A stretch of DNA of 32,792 nt from an uncultured Prevotella sp. (lineage in GTDB: Bacteria; Bacteroidota; Bacteroidia; Bacteroidales; Bacteroidaceae): the NCBI GenBank assembly GCA_934183355.1, contig CAKPST010000021.1, positions 1 through 32,792 on the forward strand, read 5' to 3'. The notes below the pieces were generated by a model that was given only the letters and a program-made list of their open reading frames with translations, was not told the origin of the DNA and did no database searches. A program made the position numbers and the translations under genes. Shown piece after piece: positions 6,019 to 14,622 of this stretch (its first letter is position 1; each line of letters opens with the position of its first letter).

Positions 6019-8694
6019 ATGAAAAAGAAATTCTACTACGCTTGGGCAATAAGCCTAATGTGCTCACTCAGTATCGACGCTGTGGCACAGACAACACTAC
6101 GTCCTCCTCTATTCGGCATTGACAATATGCAAACCAGGCAGCATAGCCCTGAAGACCAGGACCGACAGCCTGCTAAGACCATCAACGTCACCCCATTGCG
6201 TATAGCCAAAGCATACGCTGCATCTGCTACACAAGGTGTTGAGCAGAAAATGAACGTGCTCACCAGCTACAAGGCGTATGACAAGAATGAGGAACTTAAA
6301 GAAGAAGGCTCATTCAAGTATGACAAGTATGGACGTCCCACCATCAAATATATTGGCAAGAATACATACGAATATACCTATACCGACAAGTCGGAAGGGC
6401 TGTATGCTGAAATGATAGAGACACACAAAAACGATGGTTTGTACAAAGACGAAAGACGCATTCTGCTCGAATATGACAGCAAGGACAGAGTGACCAAACA
6501 GACTACATTCGAACGTAATAGCATAGATGCCGAATGGCAGCTGAGCAGTGAAATAGAATATGACTATAGCCACCTCGAAAAGGGTGTCATAACTAAGGAC
6601 ATATCGTATATAAAAGATGATGATTCGGGGGATACATACAGAATTGGATATATCCTGACATGGTTTGAGCTACAGCAAGACTACATGCGCGACCAATATA
6701 GGTATAACGGCTATACTGAGACTGTTGTAGACGGCAACTCATACACCATAAGTGAGTATAGCAAGAAGCAGGGCGACGGTTATAAATACTACTTGAGCAG
6801 ATTCACAAAGAAAGGCTATAACAAGGATGGGCAGTTGAATTGCTCACTTGAAAAAACATACAATGAAGATGGATTCGTTTTATACGGCAATGGCAGCAAG
6901 ATAGAAACTGAGGAGAATCAGCCTAAAACTGGATACACACGTGAGACCAGATACTTATACGACATAAATACTGATGAGTGGATAAATACTCTAATGAGAA
7001 ACTATTACACCAACGGATATTATCAGCACACACTCAATGCCGAAGGATTCAGAGAAATTGCATACGAGAAATACAATCCCGATAAGGGATGGTATGTCAG
7101 CAACACTACAAGATGTGAAGCAGCAGAGAGCAACCTCGACGGCATAGAGATTCAGAAGTGTACACATACTTATTACGCCGAGGGGCAAGACCCAGGCATT
7201 GGCGTATCATACATATATATCCGCACTGCCGACAACTCGGAGATTTACAACATGTATGTATACAGCAACGATAACTATGTCATTGGCTATAAAGAAGACA
7301 ATGGGACCGTCTACGTGTTCTACGACTGCCATGGCAACGTGCTGAAATCTATGCGCACGAAATCTACAATAAATAAAGTCAATGATTATAATCTTACTGC
7401 GATACAACGCATGGATGAACTGGTGGACGGCGTGTGGAAACCAGTCACTGGACAAAAGGTGAAGATTGGCGAAGGCTACAACAGACTCGAACTTGAATTC
7501 AACGACAACGGCTATCTAACGGTTGATAAGGAATATTACAACAACAAACTGTCCCGGAGCTTCGAGTATACCTACACCAACAATGGCTATACACTCGACT
7601 GTTTTACTTATGACGATGATGGCAATAAGCATATATATTCCACGGAGACAAACACTCTGTCTGCAGACAATGTGCTAACACATATAGAATACTACTATAA
7701 CGTAGATGGCACATACAGCTCGGGAAGTAAGGAAGAAATATATCCCAACGGACTATCCAAGGTTTATGGTCTTGAACAAGACGGAACATTCAAGCATAGA
7801 TACAATTATGTATCAGACTACAGACATACCGACGACGAGGGATATACTACACGCATCTCACGCTACTTAATTGGTGACGACGAAGTGATTGAATTGTCTA
7901 AAACTATCACACGCTACGATGACACACACGAATTCTGGGAAAAATACAAAAAAGAGGGCAACGAGTGGGTTGGCATTGAAAAGTATGAGAACAGCGTTGT
8001 AATCGTCCCCGACTTTGAACTACTGCCAACGGTATGGCCAGAGACAAATGGGATCGATAATGGAAGAAACAATAGATGGCAGTTACAGTTTATCGCAGAC
8101 CAACTACCTAAGAATAACACAAAGAACTACTCATGGAACAATGAAACCAAATCGTGGGTGTTGTACGAGAGCGTAGAGGGCGAATATAATGTTGACGGAA
8201 ACACTATGTCATACACATATAAAGAAAAATATAGATATAATGATAATAGTGTTAGTGATTTTACCAAGAGTGCAACCATCAAACGCAACGACGCTCATCA
8301 AGTGACAGAATTGAACGTGACAGAGGTAGCAAATGACGCTGGTGATATTTTTAAATTGACAGATTTCTTCACATACGCCTACAACGAGGACGGCAATATG
8401 ACACAGCGTGAGTATTACCATGACGGCAAGCTCCTCTATCGCTACATTTACACGTATGAGGACATCGACGTCATCGTAACAGAGGTGGAGCAGATTGCTG
8501 ACGGCACATCGCTCAAGCTGCGCATCAGCGGACACAACATCACAGCCAACACCAATGACACCATCAAGCTGTATGACACAGCGGGCAGAATGGTGGCACA
8601 AGGCGAAGATGGCAAGGTTGTGGCTCCAGGCAATGGAATGTATGTGGTTGCGATTGGAGGCAATAGCGTGAAGGTCGTTGTTAATGGGAAGTAA
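6019..8694 (+). CDS. Large secreted protein with tyrosine-rich YD-like repeats and C-terminal sorting-like tail
   Basis: An 891-residue protein with a signal peptide (MKKKFYYAWAISLMCSLSIDA, cleavage probably after VAQ). The body consists of many irregular units such as FKYDKYGRPTIKY, YTYTNNGYTLDCFTYDDDGN and FTYAYNEDGNMTQREYYHDG. These recall YD/RHS-type beta-strand repeats without a clear RHS core or toxin tip. The last 45 residues (IKLYDTAGRMVAQGEDGK, then GNGMYVVAIGG and a final NGK) resemble a type IX secretion type A sorting domain or a related Bacteroidales tail. I infer that it is exported and surface-attached or released; its function is unknown. It stands alone, flanked on both sides by palindromic repeats. 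Confidence 0.85.
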   Translation: MKKKFYYAWAISLMCSLSIDAVAQTTLRPPLFGIDNMQTRQHSPEDQDRQPAKTINVTPLRIAKAYAASATQGVEQKMNVLTSYKAYDKNEELKEEGSFKYDKYGRPTIKYIGKNTYEYTYTDKSEGLYAEMIETHKNDGLYKDERRILLEYDSKDRVTKQTTFERNSIDAEWQLSSEIEYDYSHLEKGVITKDISYIKDDDSGDTYRIGYILTWFELQQDYMRDQYRYNGYTETVVDGNSYTISEYSKKQGDGYKYYLSRFTKKGYNKDGQLNCSLEKTYNEDGFVLYGNGSKIETEENQPKTGYTRETRYLYDINTDEWINTLMRNYYTNGYYQHTLNAEGFREIAYEKYNPDKGWYVSNTTRCEAAESNLDGIEIQKCTHTYYAEGQDPGIGVSYIYIRTADNSEIYNMYVYSNDNYVIGYKEDNGTVYVFYDCHGNVLKSMRTKSTINKVNDYNLTAIQRMDELVDGVWKPVTGQKVKIGEGYNRLELEFNDNGYLTVDKEYYNNKLSRSFEYTYTNNGYTLDCFTYDDDGNKHIYSTETNTLSADNVLTHIEYYYNVDGTYSSGSKEEIYPNGLSKVYGLEQDGTFKHRYNYVSDYRHTDDEGYTTRISRYLIGDDEVIELSKTITRYDDTHEFWEKYKKEGNEWVGIEKYENSVVIVPDFELLPTVWPETNGIDNGRNNRWQLQFIADQLPKNNTKNYSWNNETKSWVLYESVEGEYNVDGNTMSYTYKEKYRYNDNSVSDFTKSATIKRNDAHQVTELNVTEVANDAGDIFKLTDFFTYAYNEDGNMTQREYYHDGKLLYRYIYTYEDIDVIVTEVEQIADGTSLKLRISGHNITANTNDTIKLYDTAGRMVAQGEDGKVVAPGNGMYVVAIGGNSVKVVVNGK

Positions 8695-9041
8695 AAGACA
8701 ACAATGCCGATGAAGTAAAACAACAACGTCGACAACTGGTCAACAACTTAAAAAAATATGTGCGCCGTGCCAACCGGCACGGCTTGGAAAAAATTAACGA
8801 ATAATTAACGGGTAAATTAACGGGTAATTAACCGCAATTAACGACAAAAAAACAAGGTCGTTAATGCCGGTTAATTGCCCGTTAATTAGTCGTTAATTTA
8901 TCCGTTAATTTAGTCATTAATTTAGTCGTTAATAATTCCTCTTTCTTTTCCAAGCCGTGCCGGTTGGCACGGCGCACATACTTTCCAAAGTTGTTGACTT
9001 GTTGTCGATGTTGTTGTCTTATCCACTGACATTGTTGTCTT
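8695..9041. repeat. Three-layer nested palindrome downstream of the secreted protein gene
   Basis: The outer layer is an imperfect inverted repeat starting AAGACAACAATG at 8695 and mirrored at 9005-9041. The middle layer is a perfect 35-bp inverted repeat (8757-8791 and 8946-8980); each arm contains its own small hairpin, GCCGTGCC-AACC-GGCACGGC. The inner layer is a TTAACG array (8792-8933) with loop AAAAAAACAAG at 8846-8856. It begins directly after the stop codon of the secreted protein gene. Together with the leader at 9032-9145 it accounts for nearly all of the 472-bp gap. Confidence 0.9.
8792..8933. repeat. TTAACG-array palindrome (copy 2)
   Basis: This is the inner layer of the nested palindrome. 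The left arm has TTAACGAATAA, TTAACGGGTAAA and TTAACGGGTAA units; the right arm carries CGTTAATT units. Near the loop it reads CCGCAATTAACGAC on the left and GTCGTTAATGCCGG on the right. The right side equals copy 1, so the orientation is the same. The loop is shorter than in the other copies (11 nt against 16 nt). Confidence 0.88.
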
Positions 9042-9145
9042 ACCACCCCTATTGATGTTATTGTCTTTAACGTTCTTGTCTTTTTAAAATTTAAAAATTT
9101 ATGGTTTAATTCCTTTTTGTGCAAGACTTTCAGTAACTTTGCAAT
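9032..9145 (+). repeat. Duplicated leader (copy B) with promoter
   Basis: This copy is 97% identical to 5847-5960 over 114 bp without gaps. It carries the promoter of the gene at 9167. The -7 box is TAACTTTG at 9134-9141, 25 bp before the start codon. Confidence 0.9.
9134..9141 (+). promoter_or_regulatory. -7 box TAACTTTG upstream of the rpoN gene cluster
   Basis: TAACTTTG matches TAnnTTTG and lies close to the ATG at 9167. It probably drives the unknown gene, rpoN and the PAP2-like gene. An earlier ATG at 9154 is in another frame and does not start a credible gene. Confidence 0.6.
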
Positions 9146-9166
9146 TAATAACAATGCTTCATCACT

Positions 9167-9811
9167 ATGGCAAATCATCCTCTCTGGTCAGACGACTACT
9201 GGTTGCTCCTTATGCAACTATATCAGAAGAAACCCGTAGGTGTGAAATCAGAATACTCACACCAGGTAGTGGAATTGGGCATAGAACTTCATATACAACC
9301 CAAGACCATACACGAGCAGATGCGTGTGCTCGAACGACACGACACGCCATCGCTGAAACGACTATGGGACACATACGCCAACAACCGCCAACGACTCACG
9401 CGCGACGTGAAACGACTAAGACAGATGGCGGGATTTGGCGACTCAGGACTGTTCTATGACGGCGTGGAGACAACGCTGCCATTTGAACGCGAATACCGAC
9501 CCGTAGACTCGTCGACTGACATCACACCAGTTATGCTCGCCATTATTCTCAACCTCTACTTCTCGCTGACGCCAAACACTATGGTGAGCGAGACGCCTGA
9601 AGTGCTCGACATGGCGAATATGCTTGGCATTAAACCAGAGGAGATTGTCTGTGTACTGAATATATACCAGACCTTCGACCCTATTCTGAAACGTGAACCA
9701 CTCGACAGCTCACCACTCGTAGACGAAGCACAACGAACATGGAAACGCTTCTTCAACGAACCGGAAATGCTGCAAACAACTGTTGAGAAACTGATTCAAT
9801 ATTTTGAATAA
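9167..9811 (+). CDS. Conserved-looking protein of unknown function, cotranscribed with rpoN
   Basis: A 214-residue soluble protein that I do not recognise as a named family. It has no signal peptide or membrane segment. The N-terminal half is charged and helical (HIQPKTIHEQMRVLERHD, then RLTRDVKRLRQMAGFGDSGLFYDG). The C-terminal half has a hydrophobic helix (ITPVMLAIILNLYFSLTPNTMV) and a helix-turn-helix-like stretch (LDMANMLGIKPEEIVCVLNIYQTFDP). Its stop codon is one base before the rpoN ATG, so the two are translationally coupled. The coupling suggests a role connected with sigma-54 or regulated with it, but that is inference. Confidence 0.8.
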   Translation: MANHPLWSDDYWLLLMQLYQKKPVGVKSEYSHQVVELGIELHIQPKTIHEQMRVLERHDTPSLKRLWDTYANNRQRLTRDVKRLRQMAGFGDSGLFYDGVETTLPFEREYRPVDSSTDITPVMLAIILNLYFSLTPNTMVSETPEVLDMANMLGIKPEEIVCVLNIYQTFDPILKREPLDSSPLVDEAQRTWKRFFNEPEMLQTTVEKLIQYFE

Positions 9812-9812
9812 A

Positions 9813-11363
9813 ATGTCACAGAAACTTATTCAAACCCAAGAGCAGAAGCTACAGCAGGTGCAACGCCTGTCGCAGCAGCAGATGCTGCAAGTGCATCTGC
9901 TCGAAATGCCACTTACCGAACTTGAGCAGAATGTCAACGCCGAACTTGATGACAACCCTGCTCTGGAGACTTCATCGACCGACGACGTGTTTGAAAGCGG
10001 TCATGTGGAAAGCTCTGACTCTACTGCCTCATACGGTGACGACAACAACAATGCGGAAGGGACGGAAGGCTCTGCCGACGACTTCTCGACTCAGCACGAA
10101 CGCGAGGAACGCGACGACGCACTGACGGCGGCACTCGAACGCATTGGTGGGGGCGACGACGACATGCCTACGGCTGGATATTCTGGCGGCGGGTCGGGCG
10201 CTGACTCTGCCGACTACGAGGAGATGGTGTATGGCGACACGATGTCGTTCTACGACAAACTGAAGGAGCAGATGGGCGAGACGGAACTGACGGAGAAGGA
10301 AGAGCAGATAATGGAGTATGTCATTGGATCGCTGGACAGCGACGGACTACTGCGCAAGGATAGCGAGTCGATAAGCGACGAGCTTGCCATATATCACGGA
10401 CTCGACTGCTCGACGGAGGATGTCGACCATGTGGTGCATATATTGCAGACGTTCGACCCTGCCGGTATAGGTGCACACTCGTTGCAGGAGTGTCTGCTGC
10501 TGCAAATAAAACGACGCCCTAATGATGCCATCAAGCCGTTGATGAGAAAGGTGATAACCGACTGCTTCGACGAGTTCACTAAGAAGCATTTTGACAAAAT
10601 ACGCTCGGCACTTGGCGTGGATGCCGACACGGCAGAGCGTGTAAATGCCGAATTGAGACGACTCAACCCCAAACCTGGTTCGTCGCTGGGCGAGACGGAG
10701 GGACGCAATCTGCAACAGATAACACCCGACTTCATCGTAGACACCGACGACAATGGCAACGTGACCTTCACGCTCAACGGTGGCAACATTCCCGAACTGA
10801 AGGTGTCGCCGTCGTTTGCCGACATGATGGAGGCTTATAAGAACAACAAGGCTTCGATGTCGCGACGCGAAAAAGAGGCTCTGCTATATGCCAAGGAGAA
10901 GGTGGACCGAGCTCGCGGATATATAGAGGCGATAAAGGTGAGACGACGCACTCTGACCATAACCATGCAAGCCATCATCGACTGGCAACGACGTTTCTTC
11001 CAGGACGGCGATGAGTCGGATTTGAAGCCGATGATTCTGAAGAATATCGCCGACAAGACGGGGCTTGACATCTCGACAATATCACGTGTGAGCAACATCA
11101 AATATGCACAAACCAACTGGGGAACATTCCCACTGAGATTCTTCTTCTCGGACGGATATACCACAGGGGAGGGCGAGGAGCTGTCGACACGCAAGATAAA
11201 ACTCGCTCTGAAGGAGCTTATCGACAAAGAGGACAAGAAAAAACCTATGAGCGACGACGCTCTGACCAAGGCACTCGCCAAATTAGGCTATCCTATAGCA
11301 CGACGCACTGTGGCTAAATACCGCGAACAGTTGGGACTGCCAGTAGCAAGATTGAGAAAATGA
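9813..11363 (+). CDS. rpoN: RNA polymerase sigma-54 factor
   Basis: A 516-residue sigma-54. Region I is glutamine- and leucine-rich (residues about 3-45, with LSQQQMLQVHLLEMPLTELEQ). It is followed by a very acidic region II (about 50-135), the core-binding domain, an HTH region and the RpoN box ARRTVAKYRE (496-505) near the C-terminus. Sigma-54 directs transcription from -24/-12 promoters and needs AAA+ activators; the regulator at 3730 in this window lacks that domain. I chose ATG 9813, one base after the upstream stop, over the in-frame TTG at 9804. The 3' end overlaps the next gene by 4 bp (ATGA). Confidence 0.97.
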   Translation: MSQKLIQTQEQKLQQVQRLSQQQMLQVHLLEMPLTELEQNVNAELDDNPALETSSTDDVFESGHVESSDSTASYGDDNNNAEGTEGSADDFSTQHEREERDDALTAALERIGGGDDDMPTAGYSGGGSGADSADYEEMVYGDTMSFYDKLKEQMGETELTEKEEQIMEYVIGSLDSDGLLRKDSESISDELAIYHGLDCSTEDVDHVVHILQTFDPAGIGAHSLQECLLLQIKRRPNDAIKPLMRKVITDCFDEFTKKHFDKIRSALGVDADTAERVNAELRRLNPKPGSSLGETEGRNLQQITPDFIVDTDDNGNVTFTLNGGNIPELKVSPSFADMMEAYKNNKASMSRREKEALLYAKEKVDRARGYIEAIKVRRRTLTITMQAIIDWQRRFFQDGDESDLKPMILKNIADKTGLDISTISRVSNIKYAQTNWGTFPLRFFFSDGYTTGEGEELSTRKIKLALKELIDKEDKKKPMSDDALTKALAKLGYPIARRTVAKYREQLGLPVARLRK

Positions 11364-11977
11364 AAGAAAAGAACATTATACTCGCTGCACGAGTGCTCAG
11401 CATGGTATTCACACCATTCTATCTGTCGCTCGTAGGCTTGATAGCTCTATTCACATTCAGCTATCTCAGTCTGATGCCGTGGGCATACAAGCTCACGGTG
11501 CTCGCTCTTGTCTACATCTTCACAATCCTTGTGCCCACACTGCTCATCCACTTCTACCGCAACTACCACGGTTGGACTCTGATAGAGTTGGGCAAGAAGG
11601 AGCGACGTGTCGTGCCATATCTGCTCTCCATCGTGAGCTACTTTGTATGCTACTACGTGATGCACCGCTTCAACATCCCCCACTTCATGAGCAACATACT
11701 CATGGCGGCGCTCGTCATACAGATACTCTGCGCTCTCATCAACGTGTGGTGGAAGATATCAACACACACGGCTGCCATCGGCGGCGTGGCTGGCGCTCTG
11801 CAAGCCTTTGCCGTGATATTCGGATTCAACCCCTTGAATTGGCTCTGCGTGGTGCTGATACTCGCCGGAATGGTGGGCTCCAGTCGCATGATTCTGAGGC
11901 AACACTCGCTAAGACAAGTGTGCTATGGATTCTTATTAGGACTGGTGACAGCGTATGTCGTGATATTAATCATATAA
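11360..11977 (+). CDS. PAP2-like membrane phosphatase family protein
   Basis: A 205-residue integral membrane protein with about six hydrophobic helices. Two PAP2-type catalytic patches are visible: STHTAA (134-139, with H136) in place of the usual SGH motif, and SSRMILRQHS (174-183, with R176 and H182). The first motif is only suggested by KKERRVVP (79-86). PAP2 enzymes remove phosphate from lipids such as phosphatidic acid or undecaprenyl diphosphate at the membrane. With an imperfect motif set, activity is not certain. It overlaps rpoN by 4 bp and so belongs to the same operon. Confidence 0.78.
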   Translation: MKEKNIILAARVLSMVFTPFYLSLVGLIALFTFSYLSLMPWAYKLTVLALVYIFTILVPTLLIHFYRNYHGWTLIELGKKERRVVPYLLSIVSYFVCYYVMHRFNIPHFMSNILMAALVIQILCALINVWWKISTHTAAIGGVAGALQAFAVIFGFNPLNWLCVVLILAGMVGSSRMILRQHSLRQVCYGFLLGLVTAYVVILII

Positions 11978-12002
11978 ATAATATATTACAATAAACCAAA
12001 GC

Positions 12003-12057
12003 CCAACTCTACACATCACTCCCCCTCCCTATGGGGAAGGAACTGGGGGTAGGGCTT
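12003..12057. repeat. Dispersed GC-rich hairpin repeat (copy 1)
   Basis: The sequence contains ACATCACTCCCC, then TCCCTATGGGGAAGG, then GGGGGTAGGGCTTT, pairing with AAAGCCC at the left end (11999-12003). It sits between the PAP2-like gene and purE. A close relative lies inside the start of the gene at 19560. Hairpins of this kind are commonly dispersed in Bacteroidetes genomes; this is from memory of the pattern, not a search. Confidence 0.75.
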
Positions 12058-12072
12058 TAAAATCTTATTTTT

Positions 12073-12579
12073 ATGTCTCCATTAGTCAGCATCATCATGG
12101 GCAGCACATCCGACCTGCCCGTTATGGAAAAGGCATGCAATTTCTTGAACGACATGCAGATTCCTTTTGAAGTAAATGCACTCTCAGCTCACCGCACACC
12201 TGCAGCGGTAGAAGAATTTGCTAAGGGTGCCAAAGCACGTGGCATCAAGGTAATCATTGCTGCCGCTGGTATGGCTGCCGCACTGCCTGGTGTCATCGCT
12301 GCCAATACTCCGCTGCCTGTCATCGGTGTGCCTATCAAGGGTATGCTCGACGGACTCGACGCCATGCTCTCTATCATACAGATGCCTCCAGGCATTCCTA
12401 CAGCTACTGTGGGTGTCAACGGTGCCATGAACGCTGCTATCTTGGCTTGCGAGATGATTTCGCTCTGCGACGCTGAGGTGGCTCAGAAGATGGAGGATTA
12501 CAAGGCTACTCTGGGTGCCAAGATAGAAAAGGCAAATAGAGACCTTGCCGAAATAAAGTATGACTTCAAAACAAACTAA
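12073..12579 (+). CDS. purE: N5-carboxyaminoimidazole ribonucleotide mutase
   Basis: A 168-residue class I PurE, which converts N5-CAIR to CAIR in purine biosynthesis. Diagnostic motifs are the phosphate/ribose loop GSTSD (10-14), SAHRTP with catalytic H40 (38-43), and AAGMAAALPGVIA followed by PVIGVP. The length matches the family. The stop codon is directly followed by the ispG ATG, which implies cotranscription and coupled translation. Confidence 0.97.
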   Translation: MSPLVSIIMGSTSDLPVMEKACNFLNDMQIPFEVNALSAHRTPAAVEEFAKGAKARGIKVIIAAAGMAAALPGVIAANTPLPVIGVPIKGMLDGLDAMLSIIQMPPGIPTATVGVNGAMNAAILACEMISLCDAEVAQKMEDYKATLGAKIEKANRDLAEIKYDFKTN

Positions 12580-14439
12580 ATGATAGACCTGTTTAATTAT
12601 CGCCGACGTGCTGCGTCTGCCATTCAGGTGGGCAACATACAGCTCGGCGGCGACGCCCCTATACGCATTCAGTCGATGACCACCACCAACACCAACGACA
12701 CGGCGGCGTGTGTGGAGCAGGCTGAACGCATCATCAAGGCTGGCGGCGAACTGGTGCGTCTGACTACACAGGGCAGACGCGAGGCAGAGAATCTGCAAAA
12801 CATCAACGCCCAACTGCGTGCCGACGGCTATGATACGCCACTCGTTGCCGACGTTCATTTCAACGCTAATGTTGCCGATGTGGCTGCATTGTATGCCGAG
12901 AAGGTGCGTGTCAATCCTGGCAACTATGTCGACCCGGCTCGTGTGTTCAAGAAGATAGAATACACCGACGAGGAATATGCCGAGGAGTTGAAGAAACTTG
13001 AGGACCGATTTGTGCCATTCCTCAATATATGTAAGGAACACCACACCGCTGTACGCATAGGTGTAAACCACGGTTCGCTGTCCGACCGCATCATGTCGCG
13101 CTATGGCGACACTCCAGAGGGCATCGTGGAGAGCTGTATGGAGTTCTTGCGCATCTGCAAGAAGGAGCAGTTTGACAATGTTGTCATCTCTATCAAGGCA
13201 TCGAACACAGTCATCATGGTGCGCACAGTGCGTCTGCTCGTGTCGGAGATGGACAAGGCAGACATGCACTATCCGCTGCACCTCGGCGTGACAGAGGCTG
13301 GCGAGGGTGAGGACGGTCGCATCAAGAGTGCTGTGGGCATAGGCGCATTGCTCGCCGACGGCATAGGCGACACCATACGCGTGAGCCTGAGCGAGGAGCC
13401 AGAGGCTGAGATTCCGGTGGCTCGTCATCTCGTGGACTACATCACCAAGCGCGAGGGACATCTGATGGTGCCAGCAACGGAGTCGGCTGACTTTGACTGG
13501 GTGCGCCCCGAACGCCGCAAGACTCGCGCTGCGGGTGGCATAGGCGGCTCAAACGCTCCCGTTGTCATCGCCTCATTGCCCAACGGTGAGGCTGCAAACG
13601 CTGTGGAGTTTAATCCTGACATGACTCCCGACTACATCTACTGTGGCTCCAAACTGCCCCAGAACCGTGTGGAGGGACAGAAGTATATCGTCGACTACAA
13701 CGCCTACACTGGCGAGAAGGACACCTATCCTATATTCCCATACAACGCTACACCGTTTATTGCGGGTGTGAAGGCAGAGGTGAAGTTCCTCGTGTTGCAA
13801 CTCGGTGCTCCGTCAGAGGAGTATCTGGCTTGCCTAAAGGCTCATCCCGAAGTGGTGGTGATAGCAGTGAGCAATCAGCAGAACAGACTTGGCGAACAGC
13901 GTGCCTTGACTCACGAACTGTGGACAAACGGACTGTTCAACCCTGTTGTGTTCGCTCAGATGTATCGCCACAAGGCTGAGGAGAAAGCCGACCTACAGCT
14001 TGAGGCAGCTGCCGACATGGGTGCACTGATGATTGACGGACTATGTGACGGCATCTGGCTGATGAACGACGGCGACATCACCGTGCGTGACATCACCGAC
14101 ACTGCGTTTGCCATTCTGCAAGCTGCTCGTCTGCGCACATCCAAGACGGAGTATATCTCTTGTCCTGGTTGCGGCAGAACGCTCTACGACCTGCGCTCTA
14201 CTATTGCCAAGATTAAGGCTGCTACGGCTCACATGAAGGGTCTGAAGATAGGCATCATGGGGTGCATCGTCAATGGACCGGGAGAGATGGCGGACGCTGA
14301 CTACGGATATGTGGGCGCTGGACCGGGCAAGATATCACTCTATAAACAGAAAATGTGCGTGGAGAAGGCGATACCGGAGAGCGAGGCGGTGGAACATCTG
14401 CTGAGGTTTATTGAGGAGGACCAGAAGAAACAGAAATAA
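12580..14439 (+). CDS. ispG: 4-hydroxy-3-methylbut-2-enyl diphosphate synthase, long form
   Basis: A 619-residue IspG (GcpE), the enzyme of the MEP isoprenoid pathway that reductively opens the cyclic intermediate MEcPP to HMBPP. The N-terminal TIM-barrel part begins with an IQSMTTTNTND motif. The C-terminal part holds the 4Fe-4S ligands C528 and C531 (CPGCGRT), C562 (GCIVNGPGE) and E569. Bacterial IspG is typically about 370 residues; the extra central domain of about 250 residues is the long form known from Bacteroidetes, Chlamydiae and plants. It begins on the base after the purE stop. Confidence 0.97.
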   Translation: MIDLFNYRRRAASAIQVGNIQLGGDAPIRIQSMTTTNTNDTAACVEQAERIIKAGGELVRLTTQGRREAENLQNINAQLRADGYDTPLVADVHFNANVADVAALYAEKVRVNPGNYVDPARVFKKIEYTDEEYAEELKKLEDRFVPFLNICKEHHTAVRIGVNHGSLSDRIMSRYGDTPEGIVESCMEFLRICKKEQFDNVVISIKASNTVIMVRTVRLLVSEMDKADMHYPLHLGVTEAGEGEDGRIKSAVGIGALLADGIGDTIRVSLSEEPEAEIPVARHLVDYITKREGHLMVPATESADFDWVRPERRKTRAAGGIGGSNAPVVIASLPNGEAANAVEFNPDMTPDYIYCGSKLPQNRVEGQKYIVDYNAYTGEKDTYPIFPYNATPFIAGVKAEVKFLVLQLGAPSEEYLACLKAHPEVVVIAVSNQQNRLGEQRALTHELWTNGLFNPVVFAQMYRHKAEEKADLQLEAAADMGALMIDGLCDGIWLMNDGDITVRDITDTAFAILQAARLRTSKTEYISCPGCGRTLYDLRSTIAKIKAATAHMKGLKIGIMGCIVNGPGEMADADYGYVGAGPGKISLYKQKMCVEKAIPESEAVEHLLRFIEEDQKKQK

Positions 14440-14443
14440 AACA

Positions 14444-14611
14444 ACGATAAAATTAACGAATAATTAACGGATAAATTAACGATATAATTAACGGATAATT
14501 AACCGACATTAACGACTACGTTTATTATCTTTGTCGTTAATTCCCGTTAATTATCCGTTAATTATATCGTTAATTTAACCGTTAATTGTTCGTCAATATT
14601 ACGTCAATTAT
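14444..14611. repeat. TTAACG-array palindrome (copy 3, inverted orientation)
   Basis: The arms pair almost perfectly over about 62 bp. Loop TACGTTTATTATCTTT (14517-14532) is the reverse complement of the copy 1 loop with one change in 16. The loop-proximal asymmetry (CCGACATTAACGAC left, GTCGTTAATTCCCG right) is also reversed relative to copy 1. The element fills the gap between ispG and the HAD phosphatase and ends 11 bp before the latter's start. Confidence 0.9.
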
Positions 14612-14622
14612 ACTTTATTGCT

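Noticed and set aside
8757..8980. The GC-rich 35-bp inverted repeat as insertion-sequence ends
   Set aside because: The 154 bp between the arms are only the TTAACG palindrome with no transposase, so an autonomous insertion sequence is excluded. A non-autonomous element remains possible and is covered in the findings.
12184..13461. A 425-codon open frame on the minus strand across purE and ispG
   Set aside because: It is antisense to two unmistakable enzymes, is rich in histidine, valine and leucine as expected from mirrored codons, and shows no recognisable domain or start context.
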